From positions 50,832,492 through 50,896,491 of the forward strand of contig NC_052136.2 of the NCBI RefSeq assembly GCF_016086655.4: a DNA stretch of 64,000 nt, given 5' to 3'. This stretch comes from Lepeophtheirus salmonis. Its lineage: Eukaryota; Arthropoda; Copepoda; Siphonostomatoida; Caligidae. Within the stretch, counting starts at the first letter, position 1, and every line of letters starts with the position of its first letter. Below the pieces are notes generated by a model. That model saw nothing but the letters and a program-made list of their open reading frames with translations, did no database searches and was not told the DNA's origin. Shown here piece after piece: positions 36,293 through 49,310 of the stretch. The position numbers and the translations under genes are program-made.

Positions 36293-37743
36293 TTTCAAAT
36301 GTTACTTTTGATCTAAAGATATCAAATACAAATTTAGATAGTTACAAACAGATATTACTTAGTTAGCAATTGTTACTGCTGTAAATTGTAAGCATTTTCG
36401 TTATGAAAAAAATAATAATAATAAAAAATTGGTAATCCTGACAATTTAAAATTTATATCTGCACATTTTCGTTTACTTAAGTACAAAAAAAATGTATTTT
36501 GAGCTGTTTTGGCTTAGACTCGTCCAATTTAAAAAAAAAATCCGCCATTGCTTGAATATAATTAATTATTATGATATACGCCACCTTAAGCATACTTTGA
36601 ATAAAAAATATGCTTGATGTGAAGTATAACAAATTAATAAAGAAGAATAAACATTTCGATGAAAATTACAGTACTTGTTACAACTATTTCCTTTGTAGTT
36701 AGCATTAAAATATCTCAAATTTGTCCTTGATGAGTGAGTTTAGAATGTTAAGAAATTATATCAACTGATAATAAATAATCACAGATTGAAATTTTACCAA
36801 GAAAGACAAACGACTGCCTTATTACAAAAAAATAATTATGCGAAAGAGAATTACTTTTATCCTTTAATACTGTTTTTATCGAATATTTCAAAGAATTATA
36901 AACAGTTTCATTTATTTGTTTTACAATTATCGGCATTATGTTAATTTATTGTAAACTTAAATACTTGGTGTTACATTTGTTGCAACGGTACCATTTTTTA
37001 TAAGCGCTAAAATACCTTAATTTTCTCTGTACTAAGTGAGTTTTGAATTTTGAGCAAATTAGATCGACTGATTGCAAAATAATAAGTAAAAAAATGGTTC
37101 ACACATCATTTACATTAATGCAAATGATATCATTTTGTAAAAATTAATACATAATTACAAAAATAATTATCCTCGAAAAACTACTTTTATTCCTAATAAC
37201 TAGTCGTTATAAAAATATATTTAAAAAAGTTTACATAAATTATTAACTTAAAAAAAAAACAATAATCTGCATTATATTATAAATTTTGATGGACATTTTA
37301 TGAATGTAGCTTTTTTCATGTTTGTGATAAGGAACTGTTGCAATTGTTCCGTATCATAACTGTCCCGGCCTCTCTTACATGCAAATTTTGGTAAACATCA
37401 CCCATTTAAATGTGGTAAACTAATAAACAAACATGTTGACCGAAAGCTAATATTCAATTAACTAAAATTATTGCTCTATTAAATTTGTAAATAATAGATG
37501 CTTATAATATTTTTTTAAATATAAATTAGATTAACCAATATTGGCTGTAATTTGTAGTACATACCGGGTTTTTCAAAATTATTTGTACATAATTTTATGA
37601 TGAAGTTTTTAGTAAACCGATTGTAAAGTTCTGCATGTTTTTGGATAACTCAGTATATTAGACGCCGAAGGCTACGCATTTTGAAATAATAAAAAGTAAT
37701 TCAACATCGTGAAAGAGAAAAAAATTGAAGTTACGACTTTACT
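36293..37743. other. AT-rich stretch without a gene
   Basis: No gene is seen. taccgggtttttcaaaatta near 37563 may be the left terminus of the mariner relic that follows. Confidence 0.5.
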
Positions 37744-38064
37744 TTAGGCCAGCCATCCCATTTCTAAGGGATCAAGATCACTAATGTATCTAGAAGAATC
37801 GCGTTTAAAGTTCAAAAACATCTGAGTGATGGTAAAGACATCAATGACCGACCCCCAGGTGGCATAACAGTCCAGTTAATATCCAAGTACGTAAAAACAG
37901 CCTTCAATGACAATCCAAAGATGATTTTTTTTTCAAGAAGAAGAAGGTGACAGTGGCACATTGTCCCGGACGGTGAAAAAGGCTAGTTATAAGTTTCTCA
38001 TTCATAGAGAAAGGCCTCTTCTTACTCAGCAATTGCAAGAAATCCACCTAGAGCGTGTCAATTA
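37744..38064 (+). pseudogene. Mariner transposase N-terminal relic
   Basis: Across frameshifts it reads RRIAFKVQKHLSDGKDI, then VKTAFNDNPKM, a basic stretch, RTVKKASYKF and HRERPLLTQQLQEIHLERVN. This is the order of the N-terminal DNA-binding half of a mariner transposase (helix-turn-helix, GRP-like linker, second helix-turn-helix with T.SRTVKKA and the RPLLT..Q...R.ER linker). The catalytic domain is absent, and AT-rich non-coding DNA follows at once. Confidence 0.75.
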
Positions 38065-38949
38065 AACCAAGGGCGCTAATTAAATTATATTGATGTATGA
38101 TCAATTACAATAAGTATTTGCAATACACCAGATAAAACTTCAACAAAATCTCTATCATGGGTATGATTTGTGAAGTATAATTAAATGCAACGACTTTTAA
38201 AAAAAACTTATGGATGATATTGAAACACAAGCATTCATAAAAAAAATTGTAAGATTTCAAACCTTATGAATGCTGCACGCTTGCACAAAATAATTTTCAT
38301 AATGTTCAAAATTTGCAAATTATTTCTATGTACTGAAAAAAAATATACTTTTTGACTGTAGGATCCTCACATTTCGAAAGTTTAAATGATAAGCTCCACT
38401 CTAATATACATATATATTTGATTCTCTGGTTTCAATTTACTTCTCGAAAGAATTTATTCATGTTCATATATCTTCTGATATTTAGGAATAAAAAAAAGGA
38501 GTTTAATCATTTCTGTAATGGGCTTCTCATTCTCTATGGTTTTTAGAAGAGAAAAGGACTACGAAATAACAAAAAAATGGAGGAAAAAACGAATTGTAAG
38601 AATACTGACCCTATTCTTTGTACAAAGTTTTTTAATATATTTTTTATCTACACTCAATTCCTTTAGAGATTATTTAAGATCAATACAAAACTCTTTAAAT
38701 ATATTCCATAATGATTGATTATGGGTATTTCCATCTATCTATCTCTCTCTCTCTATACATATAAAGTTAGGATGGGAAAAGAAAAACTGTCCTTTTGAAG
38801 TTGTGTTTTTTCGATATACAAAGTACAAAAGGAAGTTTAACCCTCCGATACTTTTATTCAAATCCTAAAACAAGTACTATCCTGGGCTGTTTATCATCCC
38901 AGCATATATACTGTTATTTTAGCAATATAAAACTACTTTTTTCTATAGT
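38065..38949. other. AT-rich stretch without a gene
   Basis: Frames at 38352-38718 and 38795-39010 have no domain. A short CT microsatellite lies near 38735-38755. Confidence 0.55.
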
Positions 38950-39375
38950 AATTGTCACATACGATATAAAAAAGAAACCGAAAATCAACATGGTAACCCT
39001 GAAAATTTGAATAATGTTTAAAAGGAGAGCAGCTTAGCTGTCATTACGTTTCGTTAGATCTTCTACAATCCCCTTTGACAAGGAAGGAGGGGGGAAGGAA
39101 ATAAACATGTACATTGGGAGTAATTACTTCATTGTCCAGCGTCAATCCTATTCGGAGTCCAATAAAGACTTATAAATAACGTATAACTCAGCAACAAATC
39201 CTCAAGGTTACTGTTCGGTTTTTATGAGAACACAAAAATGTTCAATCAGTTTTTGAACATAATTAAATGTAGTAGGAAAAGAAGTTCACTACTCAGGAGT
39301 TAATTAATAATGACAAGAGCTGAGGAAAAGAAAATTCATTCTTCCGATTACCAATTCCAAAAAAGTGGACCAGAC
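38950..39375. repeat. Dispersed repeat B, copy 2
   Basis: Matches copy 1 (13840-14239) in block order: aaagaaaccga, catggtaacc, gagagcagcttagctgtcat, aaatcctcaaggttactgtt, tatgagaacacaaaaatgtt and gattaccaa. No coding potential or terminal repeat is seen. Confidence 0.6.
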
Positions 39376-39752
39376 TTAAAAATATAAACAGTACACATGA
39401 ATGAACCAATGGACCACTTTTTCACTAAGATATTTTTTATATTTGTAAATACATAATCTAAAATAATTATTGGAGAAAATAGTTTTTTTATTCTGTAGAA
39501 TCTAAATTATTTGTAAACGAATTTATCATTATGAAACAAGGAATATTCTTTACTCTAGAAGATAAATCATAAGAAAACATAAAAAAATGCAATTTTAATT
39601 TATTTATAACTCAGGATATAATGAAGTACCACCCAAAAAAATAAAGATACAGGAAGACACATAATATATTACATGGAAATATAAGTTCATAGAGTGGACA
39701 AACACCCCAGATAAATAATGCAAGATTAAGTATGAATTTTTGAGGATAGTTT

Positions 39753-39758
39753 ACTTAC
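39753..39758 (-). other. Splice donor of the secreted-protein exon
   Basis: Read on the minus strand, CA|GTAAGT matches the arthropod 5' splice consensus. The open frame would otherwise stop at the next codon, which supports its use. Confidence 0.7.
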
Positions 39759-40060
39759 TGGTCTCGTAGATTATAGACTCCGCCAGAGCCTTCGTGGATC
39801 CCTAATGCTGCAGCTAGTTTGTCTACTCCTTTATAGACATCTAATATCCAAAGCTCTGCAGTTTGTGCATGTCCATGATGGTGCTCTGAATCTGAGGGAT
39901 ACAGATTGGATACAAGGGCTTTGATAGCAATTGATGAACGAAGAACACGTTTCTCTGTAGGTAAGAGCTCAGATTTTTTCATTTTGGGATCACAGTTTCC
40001 CATGATTTGATTCGGTATGAAAAGGAATGAAAGGAATAGGATTTGAAGAATTGAATTCAT
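39759..40060 (-). CDS. First coding exon of a predicted secreted protein
   Basis: The best host-gene candidate in the window. From ATG 40060 the minus strand encodes about 100 residues. A hydrophobic leader (MNSILQILFLSFLFIPNQIM) with typical signal-peptide character is followed by NCDPK and a mixed, non-repetitive region with VLRSSIAIKALVSNLYP, TAELWILDVYKG and EGSGGVYNLRD. The exon ends two bases into a codon at a consensus splice donor (GTAAGT, 39758-39753). I prefer ATG 40060 (context CAAAATG) over the upstream in-frame ATG 40126, because the latter would bury the leader 22 residues in. The alternating hydrophobic pattern ending in VYKG recalls netrin/agrin-type NTR domains, but that is a guess. 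The remaining exons would lie at lower coordinates and I cannot identify them. A transposon-derived origin is not suggested by anything here. Confidence 0.7.
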
Positions 40061-40784
40061 TTTGGAAATTTTGGAAGTGTATGCTTTCTGGATTAAATGG
40101 TTATTTAAGGAAGTTTGGAAGTTCACTTCTTGTTATTTTTCACTGACTATCTGAAAAGAAATGACGGTTACAGTAATACTAATAAAAAGTATACGTATAT
40201 ATGTTTTGAAAAATTTAATATGGGAAGTTTTCACAAACGTGTACCAAAAGGATTACAGAAATGTTCACTGCGACCTTTACACTGTGTGGAACGTTTAACC
40301 TTTTTTTTTTTTTTCACTCTTAATATTTATTTTTTTTCCTTTTTAATTTTAATACAAATTTAATTATCCTCTATGCTGATTGCCCCGTAAATATTAGGTT
40401 ATTTACAACATATTTTTTATTTATAATAACAGAAAATATAGCTCAAGTAGTAAAATAATTCCTGACGAGATTTGGCAATATATGTATCATCAAATTATCT
40501 TCTTAGGAATAAATATTAATAATTTCAAAAAGTTACTGTTAATTAAATCTGTTCAAATTTACATACTTTTTATAATTAAAGGGATGATAGGGTTATTCTC
40601 TATTAGTTAACATGGTTAGTTATAAGAACCTTAGTACATTCTAAATATAGTTAAAAAAAGTATTTCAGTTTACTGACTTTATAGAGATTTGCATTTGAGC
40701 GTATTTTCTATGTATAATAAGTAAAAGATGGTGCCAATGTGGAATTCTAAAAAAAATTTATATTTTCTATAAATATGATATAAT

Positions 40785-41007
40785 ATGAAACGACATAGCT
40801 CAATGGACAATGTACTTGCGATAATTTATTCACTGGAACTCAATGTGAGTAAGTTCGCGCCTCAGTCGTTCCGAGAGAAAAAAATATAGTTTATGTGTAT
40901 GGACTTCAAAGAAAATTTCTAGGGCAGATGGTGTTATTTTAATACTATAATTTTTAATTATACTGAACCAGTGCAACTCCATCTGACAAATTAAAGGACC
41001 ATAAAAT
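40785..41007 (+). repeat. tRNA-derived SINE, copy 3 (best preserved)
   Basis: The A box tagctcaatgg (40796-40806) fits the pol III consensus TRGYNNARNNG at every fixed position. The B box gttcgcgcc at ~40853 has one mismatch to GWTCRANNC. The spacing fits a tRNA gene. The body runs through cgttccgagagaaa, tatggacttcaaagaaa and ctagggcagatggt, to the tail cagtgcaactccatctgac and an A/T-rich end. This is the reference copy for the family in this window. Confidence 0.8.
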
Positions 41008-41024
41008 AATAATAATATATTAAA

Positions 41025-41630
41025 TTGAAGTTGTTCTACAACTATTTGAGTAACAAAATGAACACGTCAAAGTTAGGTCCATGTAGAGAAAAAAGCAAGA
41101 ATTATAAAAATGATAACTTGGAGGCTAGATATGTAAAGAAGGGGATAGATTCATTTCAAACTGGGATCATGAAGCCCTATCAAAAAGAGCTTTCGGATTC
41201 TGTCATTAATAATAAATTCTATTCTGGTACTGATTCCTCATTTTTCGATATTTCAAAAGAATATGAAGCTTTACTGAATTTGATTTGAAAAAAAACAAGA
41301 TGCATTCAATGAACCTAAAGAAGTAAAGGATTTGAATTACCAAAGGTATATAACTAAATACCAATCTTTGAGAAATATTTTTGGGGATAGAAGACTATTT
41401 ATGGTTTATTTACAAACCTTTGATGGTTTGAGAGGTGATGAGCATGAATAAAATGATAATTCTCTATATTAAGTCTGCTATAGATAGACTTTAAAATGGT
41501 TAAAAGGAAATTTTAATAACCTTAACATAAAAGTTATTACATTTTGTATTGATACTGCAATAATTACAAATTTGGATCCGGCACAAACTGAGGGATATAC
41601 CTTATTATTTTTATTTTTTTAAAGTTTACA
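41025..41630 (+). pseudogene. Unrecognised decayed reading frame
   Basis: An 87-codon frame (41025-41288) reads RYVKKGIDSFQTGIMKPYQ and SGTDSSFFDISKEYEALL. After a stop, a shifted frame continues with FNEPKEVKDLNYQRYITKYQ, RNIFGDRRLFMVYLQTFDGL and, further on, LDPAQTEGY. The text is less biased than the surrounding AT-rich DNA over about 600 bases, which suggests former coding sequence. I recognise no family. It begins just after SINE copy 3, but there is no sign that the two are linked. Confidence 0.35.
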
Positions 41631-44600
41631 ATGGCAATATTATCGATTATAGTGATATATATCAGATTTTGAGATTTATTCAATAATTATCTATGTATTT
41701 ATATATATATATATATGTATTACTATCAATATATAATTACATATAAATCAATCTGTTATAATATATTGAAACATACATGGAATACAAGTTTTGATTTTAT
41801 TACAGTCAACTATTTAAGATTGATGTAACTAATATCAGAGAACATATTTTTTCCTTTCAAATAGAATCATGACATCTGTTTAAGAACAATGAATATAAAT
41901 CGTTATTTAAAAAATTTTAAGACTGAAATGGGTGAACGATTTCGATTAATTGATTTTTGAAGTTTTGTAAAATTAAAATGTGATGCTTGCAGCAAAGAGT
42001 CTTTCCATGCCTGCAAGCTTATTCCAATATTAAAAATATAAAAGACTTGCACGATTCTTACTTTTCACTTGTTAGAGTGAAGTATCTCACGATCGACTGT
42101 AGATGTAGTATGTTTCTATATATGGTAGACTAGGCTCAGAAAATTAGGACACTTGTAACGTAGTATTCTATGCATATATTTATATGAGACCATGTTGTAG
42201 AGATAAAATGTCGCTTAGTTGATTCACTGATTTAGTATTAACTTCGTTGTTACTCATGAAGACAGAAACACATCTTTAATAGTCTAAAATCTAAATAGTC
42301 ATATTCTCTGTAGTCTGAAAAACAGTCAATGTTTTATTACAAGAATAATTTTAAAAAGAGTTTTAATCCACCATTGTATTGCCTCAATAGCTTTTGATAC
42401 TAATATGTAGAGAAAACGGCTTCAAGCTTTCTCACATATTCTTTCAAGTTATAATACTTTTGTTGTTTCAAAAGGTCCTATTGACTTTGATACAGAGAGA
42501 AGAAGCTGTGTTAATTACTAATTGGAGTTACGGCCAATACAATAACGGTAATTAGGCAAACATATATATAGTTAGATTTTTATTTTTTATACACATAACT
42601 TCGTATTTCGTAAGTATTGAAGTGCATTTTTAAGAGTTACTCACATCATCTTATAGTACTCTTGACATTTGAATTGAGACACGGAGACTCTGACCGAAGT
42701 AAATTAAATAACAGTATGCAACAAAATTCAAGTCCTGGATTGTCCCCAGGCTAAAACTCACATTTATTATTGTTATTTTAGGCTTAGAATACAAAAATGA
42801 ACATTAAAACCTTCATTCGCAATAGTTTTCTATAAAAAATAATGTTTTGTAGTATTTAAGATTCCAACCCATATTTTGATGTGAAATAACTATATGGATG
42901 AAAATTAAAGGAAACAACAGTTCATACAAAAATTTCCAGCATCGAAAGAAAAATTATTTTGTAGGTTATCTTGATTATATTGTCTACAAAATGTTTCCAA
43001 TTATAGAAAAACAAATAAAATAAAGGATCTTTTTGTAAGCTAATATTTTTAGCGTATTTTCTTAAATAATAAAGCCTGATATTCTAACTTCAAAAGATTT
43101 ACTATTAAAAAAAGGTTGACTTTGATTGATTTTTTCAGTTTGACTCTTAATATTCTGTCATAATTTTCAATAAATATGCAATGATATAAATAAATCAACC
43201 AACAAAAATCTTTTAATTATTCAATATATTCATTGCAAAATTGTTTTAATTCAATTATCTCTTTCCTATCATAACTACTCTACTTTTATAAAAATGCCTC
43301 TAGTTGGTAAAAAAAAGGAAAAGACAAAAAGAATATATATTTCATACATTGTGAAATAGGTTCATAGACTATTCATTATTTTGGATGAAGTACAGAGTAG
43401 TTACCAACTTACTAACCTTGGGTAGTTTATGTTGTAAAACATCGGAAAAGAGAACATATATCTTCTTTAAACAATCACCAGAGACATCATAACTTTTTTT
43501 CTTCAAGTTTACGCATATAACTAATATAATGAACCAAGGGATTGTGTGTTTGTTTTTTTTGTCTTCAATTTTAAGTTGTATCTTGTGCATAAAGATTTTT
43601 CTTATTTTTATACCGGCCCATATCAAGAGAAATTAATTACATAACTGCAAAAGTACGAGTCCTTATATATAAATTTAGATGCACAAAAACGCCATTGCCT
43701 AAGGATTTTACTGTAATATTGTATTTAATATGTTAAAAAATTAAAACTAATTCTTTTTATAAAATAATATGTTAAAATATAGTTGTACCAAGGTACAAAC
43801 AAAAAAAAGTATTCCTATGGAACAATATTTGCAATATGGTGTTATTATGGATATAAGTCTAAAACTTCATTAAAAATTGATCTTGATTATCAAGGATTTA
43901 GTGTTTAAATCAATGATACTTCAAGCAAATCAAAATTAAGAATAATTACAAAATATCACCGTGCATAAAATATACTTAAAATTTTATTAAACTAATTAAA
44001 CTATTAATCAAGCAAATTTATAAAGGATACTTCACAATTTGGGACGTATTGCAAGGGCAAATAAATCAGGGGGGGATGTCAGGCGTGGATGATTCTCAAT
44101 TATACGACAAGCACGCTTTTTCCTTTAGATTCCACTAATAAATTATTATTTTTTATCAATCTAAATTGGGTAAGTTGTATATTATTATTCTAAATTTGAA
44201 GCTTAATTGTTTATTTCCACTCTCTCACTTGATTCATTTAGAAAAAAAGGACGTAGGACTGAACATATTTAAAGTCCCATATTGAGAACCGGTACAACTC
44301 CAAGGAATATTATTCATTAATTCAAATTCAGCAATGACAGACGTGAATGGTAACATTAATAGTTTCTAAAACAATGTTACAGCTAAATCCAAAGATTTTG
44401 TAATGAAATGTTATTTTAATTTACTAAAAAATTTTTGACCAAATCGAAAAGCATACATTAACTTTTTTGGTACAATGTTCTTTAAATGAGTAATAGAAAT
44501 AAAAATTTTAGATTGATGAAATACAAAAATAAATGGATAATTTTTTTTCATCTTTTTATGACATAGTAATTTTTTTTCCTACTTATATGTTTTAACTTTA

Positions 44601-47108
44601 ACCATTATGAGTAAAAATTAAATTCCATAAAAGGTTGATTTAAAAAAAAATTACTCCCTTGAGTTGAAAAAGATTTTTCATACGTATTCACATAGTTAAA
44701 AGGAATTGAATTTTAGTTTTTTCATAGTGTATACCATTCTTAATATGTAAACAACTTTTTATTACAAACTAATTTTTCTAACTTTAATGGAGAAGTAACA
44801 CATATATATTGAAAGTCATGAAATGGTTTTAATTTTTGCAAGAAAAAAAAAATATATAGTTAAAAATTAAAATGACATAATAAATCAAAAAAAAAAGTGT
44901 TAAATGATGTCTGTTGGTCAGCTTTAGATAAAATTGCCGAACATACAAATTATAAAACTATTTTTCTTTGATATTTGTGATATTTACAAATTGTATTTTA
45001 TTATTATTTCCTCAAATTATGTAAAAGGCAGCTCATGTTAATGTATTATCTATTAATGTAATAGTGCTTTTGTTCCTACCCACGATCGACTCAACTTTCT
45101 CCTCACACTCTACAAAATGCACATCCTTCCCATCAGTCATGATTTCTGATAATTCACTGAATTAGTGATGAAACACTTTAACGTTCGAGCTTTAACTTTA
45201 TGACCTTTTTATTAGAGTACAAATAAGAAAATTTCATAACTATTTGACAATATTTTTTAGCCTTTAATTTATTTTACTAATTCTTTATAACAGAGTTTAT
45301 TAAATTATTTTCAAATAATGTTATTTAAAATTATTTGTTAAATATTTTATGTGCTAGACAACTATTGATTAATTTTCTACAAAATTAGTCATAACGCTAA
45401 TTTTGAAGGATAAAATATTTTTATTTAGTCGTTTCTAACTATAACTACCAATTTTCAATCCTAATGAGAGGATTTGGTTCCTTTAATTTACACTTTAAGT
45501 TACAAATATGAAAAAAAATATGTTTTTTGTTAAACACAAATGAGCTTGTCCATAGTTTTTTGTAAATATTTTGTGTGTTTATTTTTTTAAAAGAAAAGAA
45601 CTCAAACGGCGAAATGTAATTTTTCTAAGAACTTTTTCTTGCCTAAGTTAAAATGTATTTAAAATATATAAAACAAAATTTAAAGTTCAAACCTCAAAAG
45701 AACCTTGTTAAAAATGTATAATTAGATGTCATTTTTTAAAGAAGAAACAATTTTGTTTACAAAACAATTTTTATTTTAAAGTGTACTTTGTGAAAAAAAA
45801 TGTACTAAAGAATTTTTTCCCAAATCATTTGATAATTATGTAAATTAACTTTTTTCCAATGTCAAATACAATAAAATATAATTTGTAAACTCAATGTGAT
45901 TTTTAACCTTTACAATTATTATGACATTTGTGAAGCATTAAAAAAATGACTCTCTAATATTTTTCAAGTTAAGCTGTGAATAAGCTCTGCACAATATCCA
46001 TTTATAATTTTGGGAAATTTTATCCCAAAAAAATGTCGTTTTTTTACTCTAATAAACTAGTCTAAAAAAATGTTATCATTATTTTACAAATTTCTAATTT
46101 TTAAATAATATCTTAATTTTTGTTAGTACTTTTCAACAACTTAAAAAATTACCGAATACATATAGTAAATGTTTCTAGTGTTGCTGATATTTTACTTTAT
46201 TTATAAATTTAATATTTCATTTCATCAATTTCTTAAGCAACTCTGTCGTGTTTATTTATTTGAATGAATATATGTTTCAATTTTTATCACGTTCTTATAT
46301 AAAATATATATAATTTAATTTATTTTTTCGTTACTTCGAAGAATAAGTTAATTCGTTGAGTCCTTAGGTTTATTTTTTAAAAAAGGAGCTCTCACGTAAG
46401 AAAAATGCCTTAAAGGCACTTATCATGATTTCTTAAATGAAAAAATTATAATAATATTATTTAAGTAGATTTATCTGAGTGTGTCTTTAATTTTTTTTGG
46501 GGGGATTCCAAATTATTGAACAAGCACATTCAGCAAAAAAAATATATTTGTTTCAAGAAAGATATTTATCTCATCACGAACATTTTTATCAAAAAACTTA
46601 CAAATTTTACACAGAATACATACAAAGAAATGTTTACTTAAATTAATATCTATTTGCACCATATAAATTATAATTAACACATTGCATATAAATTTATCCA
46701 ATCAGTAGAAAAGCCATGTGAAGACTAAAAAAATATTAAATTACTTAGTTGGAAATTTATAGCGCATGAATTTTTTATCCGTTTTCCAGCAAAAGACATT
46801 ACTACAGCGAACGTAATTGACTTTCCCCTTTTAAAAAAGTACGAGTATATCCTTTAGTCCAGGAATAATATTAATTTGATTACAATTTTATTGAGTAAGA
46901 GATATAAAAAATCATATAGATAACCTATTGATATTTTTACTTAATTATTTTTTTTAAATAATTGGATAATATATATGTGCTGGGTGTGTAATTGAAAACA
47001 ATACATTTTGAATCTACAAATGTAACAAGTTTCATTTCGGAAACTAGGGAAGCTACATTAATTAAAGTTGTTGGTATATGTTTGCAATTTCTCTTTTTCA
47101 ATTTAGCA
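41631..47108. other. Longest stretch without a recognised gene (~5.5 kb)
   Basis: AT-rich throughout. A SINE-tail-like fragment (gagaaccggtacaactcc) lies near 44280-44310. A short minus-strand frame near 45060-45160 (MTDGKDVHFVECEEKVESIV) has no support. No other structure is seen. Confidence 0.5.
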
Positions 47109-47518
47109 TCAATCGACATTGATAATGGCCTTGATAGACTCCTGGAAGCCCTGACAGGTAGTAGTAATGTAATTTGGGGCTGTAATGTTCGTCAACAGAA
47201 GCCTTGAGAGCTACGACATTTTGTTTTCAGCAGTCGCTGGCTTCGACATGCGGCCCGAAGAAAAAGTTGAGCGAGTTGGCATCTGGGGAGTATGGTTGCC
47301 GAAATGAATGTTGTTTTTCATTAAGGATTGTATATGTTTGCTCTGTGTGAAGGTGCACCATCTTGATGAAGGTCGTCCTCATGCCAATACCATCATTAAT
47401 TGATTTCTTGATGTTGTAAATAGTCGGATCTCTGTTGGTGTATGTTCTGAGTGAAGAAGATTAGCAATCTCGAATCCTTTGTCTCATTCTGAGGCCATTT
47501 TTTGATTCATTGTATTGG

Positions 47519-47560
<42 letters not shown>

Positions 47561-47982
47561 GCTGTCAACATGCACAGTTTATCTACTGGTGGGAGGAAGT
47601 ATACATTTTCTAATGTTTGGGTTCGTTTCCTTACAAGAACACCTAGGCTACTTTCAAGGTTTAAGCTTGAGTACCTTCCCGCTCCAAGACATTCCAACTG
47701 TAATTCATAGTACTGAAAAGGGTCATCTTGGGAACATTGTAGTAATCTGTATGGACTTATATACTCTATAGATGGGTTCCCTTTAAATCTTCCTTCTAAT
47801 ATTGATCACTAATTTGTTCTTAATTTCATCCTAAGTCTTTATTCATGCCTTCCTCGGCTCCTATTTAAGTCATTGTAAAATGTCCCACTAAAAGTTACTA
47901 CCTGCCTCGTGATTCCTGAAGGAGTAGTTCTCGCTTGGAGAATTGTTTCAATACCAACTATTTTGTCACGTTTTTCGGACAT
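47109..47982 (-). pseudogene. Mariner transposase relic with foreign insert
   Basis: On the minus strand the frame opens MSEKRDKIVGIETILQA at 47982, a mariner-type start. Further on, beyond a 35-base A-run, a second mariner-like start appears (MNQKMASE, then IANLLHSEHTPTEI). Next comes HQDGAPSHRANIYNPLMKNN (second catalytic Asp motif), then QPYSPDANSLNFFF (third Asp motif), KASVDEHY and an end at ESIKAIINVD with the stop at 47109-47111. The first Asp region and second helix-turn-helix are missing. Two N-termini in one relic imply two elements or a nested insertion. The segment 47573-47850 between them ends in the A-run and may be a retroposed insert. Confidence 0.75.
47521..47555. repeat. 35-base T homopolymer
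   Basis: The longest pure run noticed in the window. On the minus strand it is poly-A directly after the non-mariner segment inside the relic above, as left by reverse-transcribed RNA insertion. Confidence 0.85.
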
Positions 47983-48554
47983 TTTTGATTCGGATAAATT
48001 TTTTACAAATAATATGTCTGTTTAAAAAAGTTTTAATGAATTTGAACAAATCATATTTCAAAGTTTAAATTATTGAAAACCCGTTATGGTCAATTTATTT
48101 TTGGCTACAATAGGAAATGAACTCTTATTAGTTACGTTATACGTGCATCTAAAAGTATAATTTTTTTAAACAAATCGTATTTGCTCTTGATCATAAAATA
48201 TTTTACGCACTAACCTGACCAAATCTTGAATTGAGATTTTATCTTTCAATATTTGAGTGACTTTATAATAACAAATAGTGAGGCTATGAGATTTGTTTTT
48301 TATTTGTTTTTTTGCTTTTATCATAAGCTGAATCTAGTCACAAGGTTATAAGTTCTAACAATTACTTATTCCTTTAATGAATACAAAAATTATAAAATGC
48401 ATTAACCAAATTATCCATTTTTTAATGAAAAATATTTTAAAATCATCACTAAATTCACTTATCTAGTTTGGATGGTCAAATTAAGGTTTATTTCTAGGAT
48501 ATGAAGGTGTGCTCATTCACTTGCAGGTTGGAATCCTAACATGTTGAGACAAGG

Positions 48555-48905
48555 TAAAGACTGTTTCTGTTGACACCATCTCATTAAGGGAAAATGGTGT
48601 TCGTCTAAGCTCAAAATGAAAAATCAGGTAGCTAATTCTTCGGGCTATTCAAACACTTTTTCCCCTGTTGTAACCATTTTCTCGAAGTCAATCGGCTTCA
48701 GAACTTGTCTCGGTGTTCGTATGTAGTTCCTACGGCCAAGATCCTATTAAACAAACCTCTTCATGGTGACTTTATCCATATCAAACTTGCGTAAGAGTTC
48801 CTTGATCGTTGCCTTCCTTCTTTCTCCTAAACGAAATTTTTGACTGCATAAAAAGTCTCATTAGACCTTTCTGAGCGTCGCTTAACCCTCTCAGTGACAG
48901 AATTT
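48555..48905 (-). pseudogene. Possible HTH transposase relic
   Basis: On the minus strand it reads VTERVKRRSERSNETFYAVK, then after a stop and shift KATIKELLRKFDMDKVTMKR, and after further stops LGRRNYIRTPRQVLKP and FEKMVTTGEKVFE. The last part resembles the second helix-turn-helix and linker of mariner-like transposases (LG.(K/R).Y.RTPR.(L/V)L). No catalytic motif or terminal repeat is found. GC content is raised relative to the flanks. The family call is tentative. Confidence 0.4.
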
Positions 48906-49310
48906 TTTTTTTTCTATTTTTTCATTTGAGGGGAAAAAGGCTAAAATAGCTCCCCTGTGCTCGATCTGAGGCATCAGACTCATGTTTATCAACATGATAA
49001 CTTTTATTAACATTTTCTAGTTGTTAATAGATTCACTGATTGGCCAATAACATCTCATCAAAATGGTATAGCATTTTTGACAGCAAATTTAAAAGTGTAT
49101 CGTCTCAAGCGAACACAACTGTATAACTATTTTATTGAAACAAAAGATGATACAGTTTAATAAAATATTTGAGTAGTCAAATCTCCATTAATAAATACAA
49201 AGAAAAAATTATTAAACTCATTTCTTATATGTTTTGCCATTTAGTATATTTTTGCATAGAGTCAACGACTTTTCCTTTATCTTTGTTCTTCTAAAAAAAT
49301 TTAATACAGA

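Noticed and set aside
45060..45160. Short minus-strand frame with MTDGKDVHFVECEEKVESIV
   Set aside because: Too short, no splice signals with supporting context, no family recognised.
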